Shown one piece after another: positions 1 to 12,540 of a DNA stretch of 64,000 nt (its first letter is position 1; the number at the start of each line of letters is the position of its first letter). The notes beneath the pieces are model-generated. The model was not told the origin of the DNA and made no database searches. It saw only the letters and a program-made list of their open reading frames with translations. Origin of the DNA: Coenobita brevimanus. Its lineage: Eukaryota > Arthropoda > Malacostraca > Decapoda > Coenobitidae. The position numbers were made by a program, and so were the translations under genes. The DNA is taken from NCBI GenBank assembly GCA_032717465.1, contig CM064683.1, forward strand, positions 40,047,683 through 40,111,682. Direction: 5' to 3'.

Positions 1-35
1 GATGTTTACTAGATTAAAGTGCTTAAGCTTGACTG

Positions 36-74
<39 letters not shown>

Positions 75-160
75 TATTAGTCTGTCCCTTTGTGTAACCC
101 TTGACTGGCACCTACTCTGACCTGCCCTCCCATGCCCCCTCTCCCTCCCTCTCTCTTTTT

Positions 161-222
<62 letters not shown>

Positions 223-780
223 TTTACATGCTGTTCCTTATTCGCACACACACTACCTCATACTCGCTACCTTATGCGCTCCTTCATCTACCTTACTCCC
301 ACAACCATGTCACACCATACCTCACATTCTCAAACTTTGCCTCACACACTCTGTCCCACTCACCTGCACACCTAATCTTGCGCTCGCACACTCTGCCTTA
401 CACACCGAACCTAATACACACCATCTTCGCATCCAACCAGAGTTCCATATGTCCCATCACACACCCTGCCTCACATCCTACTTTGAAGTCCTACACCCAT
501 ACTCACACCCTGACTCCCACACCCACAACCTTCCTATCACATCCGCACCCTGTCTCCTACATCCAGACCCTGCCTCCTATATCCACGTCCTGCCTCCCAC
601 ATCCTCTCCCTGCCCATCACATCTACACCTTGCGTCCCACATCCACACCTGTCTACCACACCCGCACCCTTCCACTCACAACCAGATCTTACATACCCAC
701 ACCTTCCCTCACACACCTACACCCCATTTCTCACACCCATGCCCTGCCTTGAACACCCAAACCTCGTCATAGGCAGAAGT
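1..780. repeat. CT and CA microsatellites with degenerate CA-rich tail
   Basis: A (CT)n tract occupies about 40-73 and an (AC)n tract about 162-221. From about 230 to 770 the DNA stays CA-rich and contains many imperfect copies of a CCTGCCTCCCACATCCA-like motif, so it reads as a decayed minisatellite. The His/Thr/Pro-rich reading frames here are products of the repeat and are not called as genes. Confidence 0.9.
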
Positions 781-1715
781 AGGAAATGGAATTTATTTTG
801 CGAGATTGAACTGCATTTTGTGATAGTTGCTTCAGACTATAAAAGGTGCTCGCGCTTTTCTTCAGACAAACACACGCACTCAGTCAGACATACGTAGGCA
901 CACAATGATATTATAAAAAACATTCAGGCTCTTACCCATGCAGACACACCCAAATGAACTCTCACAAATACGAACACATACAGTACTCACGTACATACTG
1001 TACATATTGTCAGCTTACAGGTAACTGCTTTACTGTGGTCATCTTCAATTTGTATGTAGCCAGTCAAGATCCTGAGTTCCCAAAGGAAGTGGTAGGTTAA
1101 GAAGAATGTGGCTGGATATAGTAAAACAATTTGTGAGAAAGAGAAGTATGGACGTTAGGGAGGCTGGTGAATTGACAAAATGATTAAGTTGGCAGGAATA
1201 GGTATGCACGGAGGAAAACAAGACAAAAGGCTTGACATCCAGTTCTTATAATATGATCAACCAACTGACTCTATATGGCAGGTGTATGTGAAGCGGATCT
1301 GTATGAAGAAAATTTATATACGTATATAGAAAAAGTGTACATATAGGCATGTGGGATGGAAGCAATAGTCCAGTGGTTTGAATGATAGCTGGATAATTGA
1401 GCTGTCCATTTCATTGTCCATGTTGTTGATAGTTCTCCCGGTTTCATAATTTTCTTTAATTATTTCTGGATCCTACCTCACTCCACCTTTAGGAGGGAAA
1501 GAGCTTAAAAATAATGCAGTAACTCACCCCCTTCAGCGTTGGTCCACTCATCCATCACCCACCACGCCGCACCGTCTGTTTGCTCTTGCTCTCTCTCAGT
1601 TGCCTGTCAGTCTATATTTGGCTTTTTCCTCCTCGAACTCTGGCTTACACACGACCTATACCGTTTTTTTTTTTTCCCACTCATACCTTGCTTCACCTTT
1701 TTCCCACCAATCCAG
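781..1715. other. Unannotated AT-rich DNA
   Basis: No coding frame, RNA gene or repeat family is recognised here. Confidence 0.5.
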
Positions 1716-1727
1716 CGTTCACACACA

Positions 1728-1770
<43 letters not shown>
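1716..1770. repeat. (AC)n microsatellite
   Basis: An (AC)n tract with one ACAT interruption is visible directly. Confidence 0.95.
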
Positions 1771-2722
1771 TATGAACTTTACGTTAATTAGGACAGAACA
1801 TTTTCCGCCAGACAAATTTTAACAGATGTTAAAAAATAATGTTAGATATAAAACCGAAAGCTTGTTATACAGTAATTATCTCAAGCACTTGTCAAGAAAA
1901 GATTGTTATTGCTGTAGTGTTATAATTTTATATTAATTTGTATTAAATAATATTGTTTTACATTTTTCAGTATCAGACCATGTGATATGGGTGTCATAAT
2001 TGTTCTAACAGATGTATCGGGAATAAAGGAAACCAATGGAGATTTAGTACCTTCAGTTCAGTGCCGTCTTTGTAATTTTAAGTGAGGCACCATCAATCGA
2101 TTTTTTTCAGTTCTGGATGGACATTTTATAGATTCATTCATGAGCACTGGTGTTTTGTGTTGGGATTTTCTGGCTGATATTATCTTTTTCTCCCGTACCT
2201 ACCTTGTTTCCATTTCTTCTACGGGCGGTGCATTTCTAGGTGAGTTTTCGTGACATCTTTTCCCCGGGTAATGATAACAGGGACTAAGATTTAACAACTG
2301 CAAGACCATATTCCACGTCTGTTGTGGTTGCCTCTGTCTCGTGCTGTCTGCAATGCCACCAAGGCGAGGCAGTTCCAAATAATGATTCACGAGCTGGTTC
2401 CCTTGTAATAAACCCATGCACTGTTGAAAATCAGATTGGTGAGAAATGGGAATAAATTAGCAAAAGACGATAGCGATGATGAAGACGACGACAACGATTA
2501 GGATGATGGTAAATTTGCTGATAACAGTGATGCTATAACTCACGATTTGACGATATGCACAGAATGATACACATGCATAGAACTCCTTAGCAACGTTTTT
2601 TTAATAACTTGTTAAAAAATAAGCCTTGCTCTTTCCCTACACCTTCACGTTCTCACTATTAAAGGCAGGTAACTGAGCCCTTCCTGCATTCTTTTTACGG
2701 GGTTGTTGGGGCCTCTGTCGTC

Positions 2723-2755
<33 letters not shown>

Positions 2756-3000
2756 GTTTGTTTATTAGCTTCTTTCTTGTGCGGGTGTGATTCCTTTGTT
2801 TTTACCTCTGCGATTTCTGCTTTCTTCTTCTTCCTTATTTTTTCCTTATTCCTCTAGAAATCCTTCCTTTGTTTTAAAAATATATCAGAGTTAAAAACAG
2901 GGAAAGATTAGTAAAAAGAAAGCGAAAGCCAAAATGAGAAGGATATTAGACCTAGAAGTAATAGGTCCTTGCTTAGGGATACAAATATTACAAAACTAAT
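1771..3000. other. Unannotated DNA with a short (CA)n tract
   Basis: A (CA)n tract with one AAA interruption lies at 2722-2755. A 25-bp stretch containing GGATATTAGACC at about 2940-2965 recurs at about 3206-3232. No gene is recognised. Confidence 0.5.
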
Positions 3001-3283
3001 GAGAGAGAGATGGAGATAGATAGATAGATGGATAGAGAGAGAGAGAGAGAGAGAGAGTGACTAAACAGCAGATATTTACACGTAGACCAGGAAATAACCA
3101 AGCCTTCGTTGAGGGCTACGGGTAGTATTAAATGGGTCAGTATAAAGGCTAAGGAGTGAAGTGTGGTTGATATGAGAGATAAAGAGATAACGTATAACCG
3201 AAATGCAAAGGATATTAGACCAGGAAGCACGGGAGTCGTCCTTACCAGCTATAAATAGTGGTTTAATTGCAGTGACGCTTATG

Positions 3284-3330
<47 letters not shown>

Positions 3331-3338
3331 GGGGGGGG
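3001..3338. repeat. GATA/GA tract and (GT)n-(G)n tract
   Basis: GATA and GA repeats occupy 3001-3058. A (GT)n tract followed by a run of about nine G occupies 3287-3338. Confidence 0.9.
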
Positions 3339-3476
3339 AAGGATCGTCTGTGGAGTGGCCGAGCAAGTGTTAGGTTGTCTGAAGGATGAGTAAACGGAGG
3401 TGTGGTCCACATCTGACCCCTCCAGTCTTAAAATTCTCTCCTGAGATTACTACAGCATCAAGAGAGAACAAGAATA

Positions 3477-3640
3477 CAGGGTGGTTCATAGAAGAAGCAT
3501 TTCAGTTTTCGTGTGCTCAGGGGACGGCTCAGTCAGCGTTACTAGTCTCTGCTGTGTATCTTGGTGCTGAAGAGGGATGCCTTCACACGATGGCACCAAC
3601 GTGACTGGGCGGTGGAGCTGCGCGGTTATAATGCATTGTT
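3477..3640 (+). repeat. Dispersed SINE-like repeat, copy 1
   Basis: The first part, from ACAGGGTGGT to GGGGACGGCT and beyond, matches 51073-51160. The last part, around GATGGCACCAAC, matches the 3' half of the tRNA-like SINE at 10961-11180 and the piece at 53595-53675. It is therefore a member or mosaic of short interspersed repeats. No promoter boxes are seen in this copy. Confidence 0.6.
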
Positions 3641-4630
3641 CAGTCATCTCTCTATCCGTCGAAAGGTTTATGGTAGACTGAAGGAAAAAAGCAGTGTCAG
3701 CCTGAAGTCCACCAGGCTGATGTTCATATAAGCCTCAGGATGCAGCTACCACTACTTTTACAACCACTACCCGTCATCACAATCCACCTCACATAACCCC
3801 TTTTATTGTTTACAAATTGTACCTCTGTATGACCACTGATGGACCAAGTGATTACTAATTACATGATAAATGCCTGAATGTCTTTGCTCCTCACGCCAGT
3901 AATTTATGTCGCCACCCAACACACGTGAAATGAGATGCGTAATATATGGGTCATCTTGTTCAATGATGAAGTAGTCTGTGAGAGATTGAGTTCATAAATG
4001 CCACTGAAACAATTGTCTACGTATAGTTTTTTTTTTTTTTTCTGGTTACGGTTAGACTATGTTATGCAAGTAATTATATAGGGAAAACCGGCAGCCACGG
4101 TTTGATGTACTGCATATTATCAGACCTTGTCAATGCGTTCACACCATACGAGATAATTTGTTACTCTCAGCCTCTTTCTCTGTCCCTGTTTTGCCAGTTT
4201 TATCGGTCTTTGTTATTTCCTAGTTTAGCCCCATTTGTCTCAGTGTTACCCAATTATTCCTATTTTCTCGTTTGTCAGTCCTTATAATTTGTGTTATCTC
4301 CATTTATTATTATTCGCTTGCTCTATTCCTATTTTTCTTCTACTTTCCCAACTGATCAGTCTTTGTTCCCACATTTATTTCTATGTACTTTTATTTATTC
4401 CATACTCTCCTTAATGGGCAATAAGGTACTGGACATTAGCCTACTAACACTGGCTGTCTCTCCCCATATTTCCCTTTCCCCGTCCACAATCACACAGTCA
4501 TTCCACACACATTTACGTATAATGATGGCGTGTCATATAGTCTTCTGTCAGATCTTTTCATATTTATGTTTGTTTTTCATTCCAAATGCTATTATTTTCT
4601 CCCCCTCACCCCTCCAGCTGTAACCTCACT
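3641..4630. other. Unannotated DNA
   Basis: AT-rich, then pyrimidine-rich toward the right end. The Leu/Ser/Phe-rich frames reflect base composition. No gene is recognised. Confidence 0.5.
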
Positions 4631-4694
4631 CCCTCCCTCCCTCCCTCATTCCCTTTTCCCTACCTCTCCTTTCAGTCTCTTCTCCTAGTCTTTT

Positions 4695-4754
<60 letters not shown>
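4631..4754. repeat. (CT)n microsatellite with pyrimidine-rich flank
   Basis: CCCT-type repeats at about 4631-4650 lead into an uninterrupted (CT)n tract at about 4699-4753. Confidence 0.9.
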
Positions 4755-4761
<7 letters not shown>

Positions 4762-4960
4762 CTTTGCCTCTCCCTCCTTTCCTCACTGTCACCATTCTTC
4801 ATCTCTTCATTCTTTTCTCGCTCGCTATACTTCCCTTCCATCGTTTTCTACTGTATCTATGTTACCCTTTTTTTTTTTCGCCTTACCTTTCCAATTCTCT
4901 CATGTCTACTCCACCTCCTCCTCCTCAGTGCTGTTCTCTCTCTCTCTCTCTCATACAGGC

Positions 4961-5063
4961 CGAGTGTCCCTCTGTGATGGTAATGCGACGGGCCTGCGTC
5001 TATCTGAATGGAGGACCCAACCAATTCCACATAATGGGCAACACGACCAAAGCCTCCTGGTGA
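4961..5063 (+). other. Possible coding exon (weak)
   Basis: A long pyrimidine tract (4936-4951) followed by CATACAG ends at 4960 and makes a good 3' splice acceptor. The next 103 bp are less repetitive and more GC-rich than the surroundings. They stay open to a TGA at 5061-5063 in a frame beginning AECPSVMVMRRAC and containing GGPNQFHIMGNTTKASW. This would be a short terminal exon. No upstream exon, matching donor or known domain was found, so an artefact of the CT tract is equally likely. Confidence 0.2.
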
Positions 5064-6278
5064 ATGCACGAGGTGGTTAGCATGGCGCTGACGGAGCTTA
5101 CCTGGGACGAGGGGAACAGGGAAAGGGATGAGGGAAAAAGAATAAAAATAATGGAGCAACTATCTGTAAAAAGAGGGAACTATAAATGAGCAACGAGTAC
5201 TGTAGACTGATATTTGATGTTGGCTAAAGCAGTGACTAACATGTCCTAAAAATATCTCTACTAATATCATCACTTCAGTCCTGAAAAAGGGCAACATTTG
5301 TATGCTTTCAGTATGGTATTTGCGTTGAAGTGGTGGCATGTGAAGTAGTGTGACACGTGAGAGAACTATTGGCCCTCAGACAATGAACACTGGGCACAGA
5401 AAAAGAAAATACTCACTGCACAAAGAATGTTGTACAGAAAGAACTTATATGAACTTACGAACGAAAGATAATGGAATGAACATGTTAGAAATATAAACAC
5501 GGCATTATTATTGCCGGAACGAATGACCAATGAGACAACCGTGAAAGCTGATGTGAAGGCGGGAAGGTAACAACTCAACACTGTGTAAATTATAGACAGG
5601 ACTGCAACACCTCCCTGCCCTGCAATATAATTTGTGCCTGGTTGCAGCATTACCTCTTCAATGGCCTGGTGTAATTTTACTGTTGTACAGACAATTTTCT
5701 TTAGCTTAAGAGAGACACTCTGAACCGCAGTGGTTAGGTATAGCCCCGTTAACTCCTTCTATACTACTGATTCTTTCACAACTTGAAGAACTTCGTCTGG
5801 TGGGAGCAAGACTAAACCATCAAACTACCAACATGCAACACGTCTTCTATATTTCATTCTTGCCACCACCAGGCAATTCGAATTGGATGGGTTAGATGCA
5901 TCTTTCATTAATCCATCTCACTCCAAGGTGTCTTTCCTAAGATCTATACAGACGTCTAGTGCCATGAAGAATAAACTAAAATACGTCAGACTGAAGCGAT
6001 TAATATTCATACATACATACACATCCACAGGTACTCACCCACATTTTTACATCCTCGAGTATTTATTACACGCCTGCTTATCATCATCATCATCATCATC
6101 ATCAATAGCATCCTAATCCCCTGATATTCTTAGCGAATCCGTCAAGTGAGACTCGGTGTTGGTCGACGTCATATCGAATTCTCTCAACACACCTGTGTGA
6201 AATGTAATACTGATTGTTCTATGCTGAGGAACATATATTTGGTTATTAGCTGTTATCGATTATCGCCTCTTATGAATG

Positions 6279-6280
<2 letters not shown>
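5064..6280. other. Unannotated DNA
   Basis: Apart from a short (CAT)n tract at about 6080-6103, nothing is recognised. Confidence 0.5.

Positions 6281-6281
<1 letters not shown>

Positions 6282-6337
<56 letters not shown>
6282..6337. repeat. (CA)n microsatellite
   Basis: Uninterrupted CA dinucleotides, visible directly. Confidence 0.95.
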
Positions 6338-6339
<2 letters not shown>

Positions 6340-6840
6340 ATAGAGAAACACATAGGAGTAACAGGGCAGAGACTGGCTTAATCTTGCAAGTCATGAAGGA
6401 AGCTGGGAGAGGCCTTTAGATGGATGTTGATGTTTATAAAATTCCCAGCCCTTATATCACCCTTCGCAAAACATCACAAGACATGGCGATACATTACATT
6501 CATCATGCCAGAACATATCTTAATTATATATTGTCATGCTCTCACCCCTCGCTTACATCATCTCAAAGCAATCTCTCCTATCGTCATGTCATGCTTACGT
6601 GTCTCTTTCATAATCTCAGAAAGTATCTCATCTCGTCGTGTCGTGCCTGCATCACTCTTTCCTCTCAAAAATTGTCTCTCCCTCTCCATGTGTCAAAATG
6701 TCTTTCACTTTCATTATTCCTTGCCCATCTACCTGTCATGATCCTTCACATTCAACCATAAAATAAGCCCTTTTTCGTTCTCTCAAAGTACAGAGTAAGA
6801 AAAGGAAAATAAATTGTCAGTTCTATATTAGGGTAGCTTT
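6338..6840. other. Unannotated DNA
   Basis: No repeat or gene is recognised. The open frames are short and lack any recognisable domain. Confidence 0.5.
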
Positions 6841-6846
6841 GCACTG

Positions 6847-6922
6847 AGTGGCAAGCCAAATTATTTCCTGTAAACCAAATAATCATTTACAACGCTGGGT
6901 GGTAACCATATAACCAATCAAC
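6847..6922 (+). repeat. 75-bp dispersed repeat shared with 42.1 kb
   Basis: The segment around CATTTACAACGC, GGGTGGTAACCATATAA is repeated at about 42083-42157 with scattered substitutions. Here it lies upstream of a LINE endonuclease fragment. At 42.1 kb it lies upstream of a SINE. Its nature is unknown. Confidence 0.65.
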
Positions 6923-7059
6923 ACGTGTTTGCTACGTGTCAACAAGTGAGTTGGCGTAGAGCTTGCTCCCCTACCCGGAAAACAACTAACTAAAAATACA
7001 AGCAAGAAGCTTCGGACCAGGACTGACCAACAGATGATGACTAAGGACCGATCACAGGA

Positions 7060-7617
7060 CGTGGTACGGATTGCGACATGGAATATAAGGGATGTGAATG
7101 ATGAGGTGAAAGAGAGAAATTGTCCAGGTGCTTGAGGGTGCAAAAGTGGACGTACGTGGAATAACTGAGACTAAATGGTAGGTGAGTGTGAGAGTGGGAG
7201 TATGTATGGAATATATGCGCGAGAGTAGGTGAGAATGAGAGGACAAAAGAGGGAGTAGGTTTTGTTGTGTGCAAGAGTTGGAAGGAAAATATGAGAATAT
7301 GGATGAGTTGGCTTAAGGAATGTGTGGGTAAGACTGAATGCAGGACTAATGTGGGCGGTTGTATGTGTGTGTATGCACCAACGCAAGATCGTGCAAGAAG
7401 AATGAAAGAAGAGTTCTGGCTTAATATGGAAGCGTGCATGGAAATGTTTGAAAGGATTGAGAGAGTGTTTTTGACTGGAGATATGAATGGAAACGTAGGG
7501 AATGTGAAGGTGGATATAATAGTTGATGAATGAGATGTGCCTGAAGAAGTGGATGAGAATGGCAGTGCCATACTGGACATTTGTGCGGAGAGGGGGTTCA
7601 TGATAGCCAATACCCTC

Positions 7618-7618
<1 letters not shown>
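7060..7618 (+). pseudogene. LINE endonuclease fragment (APE-type), decayed
   Basis: Translating across frames shows the start of an apurinic-type endonuclease: RIATWNIRDVNDEV near 7070-7105, then ITETKW near 7160, which carries the catalytic Glu. Next comes an open stretch at 7267-7531 with CVYAPTQD, RVFLTGDMNGNVGNV and a downstream frame reading DENGSAILDICAERG. This matches the endonuclease part of the longer LINE at 46-49 kb, so the two are one family. The fragment carries several stops and frameshifts. It ends exactly where a (GT)n tract begins, at the point equivalent to residue 173 of the 46-49 kb copy. It preserves the N-terminal motifs that the longer copy has lost. It is a dead copy. 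Confidence 0.85.
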
Positions 7619-7670
<52 letters not shown>

Positions 7671-7947
7671 TAATATCTCATGAAAGGCTTGAGCGATCAA
7701 CATGAAACCTTCAGGGCATAAAAATCTGGCCAAAATCTTGGACTTGGAAGCAGCATATTCTGGCGGGCGTTTAGCATTCGGCTCCCGAATGCTTTTCTTT
7801 CATTTTCACATGATTATGCATTCTAGTGTAGATGTGGAGTGTTTGATATATGAAAGGGAAGTATATAAGAGTATTAAGAAACAATCATACCCGTATAGAC
7901 ATACCCAGGCTTAAGAAAATTTATGAATGAGGTCACAGATCCTTAGC

Positions 7948-7997
<50 letters not shown>
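7619..7997. repeat. (GT)n and (GA)n microsatellites with spacer
   Basis: (GT)n occupies 7619-7669 and (GA)n about 7951-7997. The spacer at 7670-7760, beginning ATATCTCATGAAAGG, loosely resembles the segment at about 42551-42610 (ATCTCATAAACCACTC), so it may be a remnant of the 1.7-kb repeat described at 41 kb. Confidence 0.8.
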
Positions 7998-8001
<4 letters not shown>

Positions 8002-8387
8002 TGGGTGTGAAACCAGTAAGAGTTGCCCCTTTCACATCACACTCATTTTTTAATTTCTTATAATCTTTTGCATTTTTTCCTCTCAATTTAAAACTTTGTA
8101 CACAATATCCTGTCTCCAGCATTCTGATTGCCTTGCACAGGCCTTTCTCCTCTTTATTGCTGCTGTTCTTGTTGTTCTTTTTTAATCTTAATGTTTTTTC
8201 CTCTTAATTTTTCCTTCTTTCCTTTTTTTTTCTTGTTGTTGTTCTTGTTGCTATTCTGTTCTTGTTCTTCTTTTTCTTCTTTGAATGTTTGTTATATTTT
8301 AAAGAGCTTTAACGGATGAATGGAAGATAATGCAGAGATGATGGACGAGGGTACTGATAGTGTTTATAACTGGGAGGCCAGGATGCT

Positions 8388-8390
<3 letters not shown>
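7998..8390. other. Unannotated T-rich DNA
   Basis: TTC/TTG-rich composition, with no gene recognised. Confidence 0.5.
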
Positions 8391-8425
<35 letters not shown>

Positions 8426-9130
8426 AAGGAATGATGACTGTAATGTAAGGAGGTGAGGTGATAGCAAGGTAAACACTGGGTAGAGAGGGAAGGTGAAGAG
8501 GTGGCCAGTGGGGTCGAGTGGAGGGGTGGTTGTGGGAAGGAGAGGAAGTGGGAGAGAAGGAGGGAAGATCAGGGGAGAGTGGAAAAGGATGTGTGGAAAG
8601 AGAAATTGGAGAGGAAATTCGAGAGGATGAGAGGAGGAAGGGTGAGGAAAGAAAAGGAGGAAGAGAAGGGAGAGTGAGTGGAGGGAAGATGAGGGAAAAG
8701 GGGGGAAGAGAGGGAGAGTAGATAGGGAATTGTCGGAAGATGGGTGAGTAGGATACAATGAAACTAAGGAATTGAAAGGAATGAGAGAGTGGAAAAGAGA
8801 ATTAAAGAAGAAAGCTGGGAAAGAGATGGGGATATGACTGGAAGAATGAGAAGAGCAATAATGAGTTTGCGAGAAGGGTAGAAATGAAGAAGCGCTGGGG
8901 GGGAGAGAGGATAGATAGGCAAGGAACGATTGATAGTTTATGGGAGAAAAGAAACGGGAGAGGATCCTGGAGGAAACGGAGAGAGAGGAAAATGGGTAGG
9001 TCAGGAGAAAAAAATGAGTGGATAGGATGGAAGATAAAAGGGCATGGCAGAGAAGTGATGAAATGGAAGGGCTAGAAGGAATGGGAAAACGGAGTGATAA
9101 GAAACAGAGGAAAGGATGATGAGAGACTGA
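8391..9130. repeat. (GA)n and long purine-rich tract
   Basis: (GA)n at 8391-8423 is followed by about 650 bp in which the + strand is mostly A and G (GGGAAG, GAGAGG and similar). The long Ser/Leu/Pro-rich frame on the minus strand and the Glu/Gly/Arg-rich frames on the plus strand follow from this composition. Confidence 0.8.
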
Positions 9131-9167
9131 AGCCATCAGAGGTATTGGGCCGTATTCTACTGTACGT

Positions 9168-9240
9168 GGCCTGGGAGGGTTCGTGATACCTCTTCCTATG
9201 CAATTTATTATGGTTTTTGCAGCTTACCATTCTCTGCTAT
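9168..9240 (+). repeat. Short dispersed repeat (TTCGTGATACCTC family)
   Basis: The motif GGGAGGGTTCGTGATACCTC followed by a TTTAT-containing stretch recurs with changes at 10205-10270, 41043-41095, 41800-41855 and 50160-50213. Confidence 0.55.
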
Positions 9241-9418
9241 GTTATTTTTATCACTCCAGAAACTACACATTTTGCATTAAACACATACAAATGGTTACAG
9301 AGGTTTAATATGTATAATGCATCGCTGTGGAAGACGTCTGAAGAAAAATACAAACACAAATAGAATCCGATCCATTGAGAGGAGAGTACGTAAATAAAGA
9401 TAGAGAGGTGTTGCAGGA

Positions 9419-9960
<542 letters not shown>

Positions 9961-10194
9961 CTGAGTCAACATCGTAAATCCAGTTAAGTTTGGCCAGTGA
10001 TAGCCAGCCTCTCCACCCATGCACCTCATTACCACCAGCACAAGCGCCTTTGTCGTCCATTCAGAGTGAGAGAGAAAAAAAATAATAATAATAATGGTAA
10101 GAGAATGAAGAAAGGAAACCAAAGACGGAAGGAAAAATGGAAACGTAGGAGAAAGAGGGGATGGGGATGGTTAGTAGTGATGATGTGATATAAG

Positions 10195-10290
10195 AGAAGC
10201 CCGTTATCTATGTGGCATGGGAGGCTTCGTAGCAACATTTCCTTACTGATTTATTCTGCATACTAGACCCCAGTATCGCTCAGCATGCTA
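10195..10290 (+). repeat. Short dispersed repeat (TTCGTAGCAAC family)
   Basis: ATGGGAGGCTTCGTAGCAAC and the ATTTATTCTGCAT that follows match the copies listed for 9168-9240. Confidence 0.55.
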
Positions 10291-10955
10291 TTGATGTAAA
10301 ATATCTCGGTAAGAAAATGATATAACTACAAATGAATGTTAAGGTCTAGCAAGCAAAATAAATCGCTCAGAGTTGATACGAAGCCTCATTTGCCACCTGA
10401 ATAGGGGAAGAGAAGCTTAGTTTTTTTTTTTTTTTGGGGGGGGGACGTGGGGGATTTTGAGTTACTTCTGGCGGGTTAAAAAAAAAAAAAAATAGCTAGT
10501 CCGTGTAACCTCTTCAGAGATACTGGGTGGTGAGGCTAGAATATCATAGTGCAATATATTTAAGGTTAGATGACCAGTGTGTTTCCCTTGATGACGTTAC
10601 GTGACTGGATAACCTGCATCACCTCATGGGCATTACACACATACACGGCCTTCACGCTGACTGGCACGTCCTTGCCTTTACACCCACAGGCTTGAAGACC
10701 ACTTAATGCACACGCAGATTAAACCTCTTACCTCTGATGACACTTTCCTTGTCATTATCTTCCTGATATATCCAGACTATATTATTAAGTATAAGAGGGA
10801 TTTTTAGAAGTCAAGGAGGCAGATACAGCTTTATGCAGCAATTTCAACACGAGAGCTCCGCCCTAAACTGAAAAAAAATCGGCTGGCGATATCAAGAAGA
10901 GCAAAACTCATCGGACTGAAGGTGCTAAGATATAGGCATAAGGCCACATATATCA
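10291..10955. other. Unannotated DNA
   Basis: Contains a T-run/G-run at 10421-10444 and an A-run near 10478. No gene is recognised. Confidence 0.5.
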
Positions 10956-10960
10956 TTCTG

Positions 10961-11180
10961 TGGGAGGCGGTGTTGAAGTGGATAGAGCTTTGGACTGAGA
11001 ACGGAGTGGTCGTGGGTTCGATCCCGAGTGTTGTAGGGAGCTGATGATGGGAATTTTGGTATCGTATTCATCGCTCTTCCACTCTGTTGTAACGATGGTG
11101 GTGCTGGACAGGGACGCCTCCACATGATGGCACCAACATAACCGAGCGGCTCAACTGCCTTGGTTGCAATTCCTTATTAT
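10961..11180 (+). mobile_element. tRNA-derived SINE
   Basis: The 5' part carries RNA polymerase III type 2 promoter boxes: an A box-like GAAGTGGATAGAGC at about 10975-10988 and a B box GGTTCGATCCC at 11015-11025 that fits GGTTCGANNCC exactly. The ~30-bp spacing is that of a tRNA, but the acceptor stem does not close, so this is not a functional tRNA gene. The 3' half, around GATGGCACCAACATAACC, recurs at 3560-3640, at 53595-53675 and, inverted, at 60370-60422. The right end is estimated. The partner LINE cannot be assigned from this window. Confidence 0.75.
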
Positions 11181-12300
11181 CAGACAAGAGGATGATGAAC
11201 TGCAGGAGGGCGATAACGAAAGCAAATATATCGACGAAGTTCCATCATACGTTCGTAATTCGGCCAATGATTGATACACCTGGGCTTGATTATATTTCTT
11301 GTTACGTCACGATAACTGTGCTCGCTGTTTCTCTCTCTCTCTCTCTCTCTCTGTCTTGACTGTATGGAACACAAGACTTTCGAAATAAGTGGAAGAAGAC
11401 GACAGCTTAAAGGAATGGAAGATAATACTTTCTACTGATGGTCGCTGAGCTGCTATAAATATGATTCATCGCAGTTGCCGACACAATCTCCAAAATATTT
11501 CTAATCCAGAGAGGTTTTACTTGACATAGATTTAAATCACTGATAGTAAGATCGAACTAAAGTTAGCTATTTTATCTTCAGTAACTCCTGACTATTATAT
11601 TCAGCAGAAACAGCCCCAGTGCAGCTTAAAAAAAGAGAGAGAGAGAAAAAAAGGAAATGTGACGATGACTTACATGAATATTTCCACTATGATTACGAGT
11701 GAGTGAGCTATGTTTACACTGTTAAGTTTGGAAATACGCTGCCAGACTCTGCCCGATCGTCACGTTAAGCAGAAGCTAATAACTTTACTCCCATATGAAG
11801 TAGAGTTGATATTCTTTCTGCATTTGATAATTATTCATTCAGTAAAGTTTGTTATCAACTAAAAAATTACCAATAAAGGCGCAGGAACCCCTTGGAATCT
11901 CAAGTTTTCCAAGGAAGTGTTCGACTCTTATCGGTGAATGCCTCAAATGCGAAATCATATTTTAAGTTTCCGTCGTAACACTGTGTTTTTTTTAGCATTA
12001 ATTCTAGCAATAAGATATTGGAGATTCCGACTATGATTTTATATCAGAGATATTGTGATAATATGGTGCTTCCTCGCTCGTCACGAGCTCACAAAGCGCA
12101 CTTTATTGGTGGTACAAGTTAAGCAATATGGGTATATATTCTGGCTGGATCCTGATTATGTAATTTACAGGAGATAGTTCGTTTGTTGGGAGGTTTCTTT
12201 AGGTGCATTGAATCGCCAGTAGTTAGTTAGAAATAAAAAAGAAAAATAATGGCGTAAAGGTTTAAAATTGCTTGAAAGCTTTACGTCCGTGATCATGATC
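11181..12300. other. Unannotated DNA
   Basis: Contains a (CT)n tract at 11329-11352. No gene or repeat family is recognised. Confidence 0.5.
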
Positions 12301-12304
12301 CTGA

Positions 12305-12540
12305 AGTCAGTGGTGGATAATACACGGTGGACAATAGGTTTTTGGCGGAAAAATAGGTCCACGGTGACAATACGCCCGTGGAGAGAAAAGGTTCGTAGGG
12401 AAGTTAGCTCCATGGGAATACAGAAAAAAAAAAAAAGTCATAAGTAATGTCTGTTCATGTGAGAAAATGGGTCCATGAGGGTAACTAGTCCATATTGTAA
12501 ATAGTTCCACGAGAATAACATGTTCATGACAAAAAAAATC
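12305..12540. repeat. Degenerate minisatellite
   Basis: Variants of a GGTCCACGGTGACAATA / AGCTCCATGGGAATA / GGTCCATGAGGGTAA phrase recur every 25-50 bp. The array is strongly diverged and its unit length is not fixed. Confidence 0.45.

Noticed and set aside
10972..11030. Possible tRNA gene
   Set aside because: A and B boxes are present but the acceptor and anticodon stems do not pair. Better explained as a SINE head.
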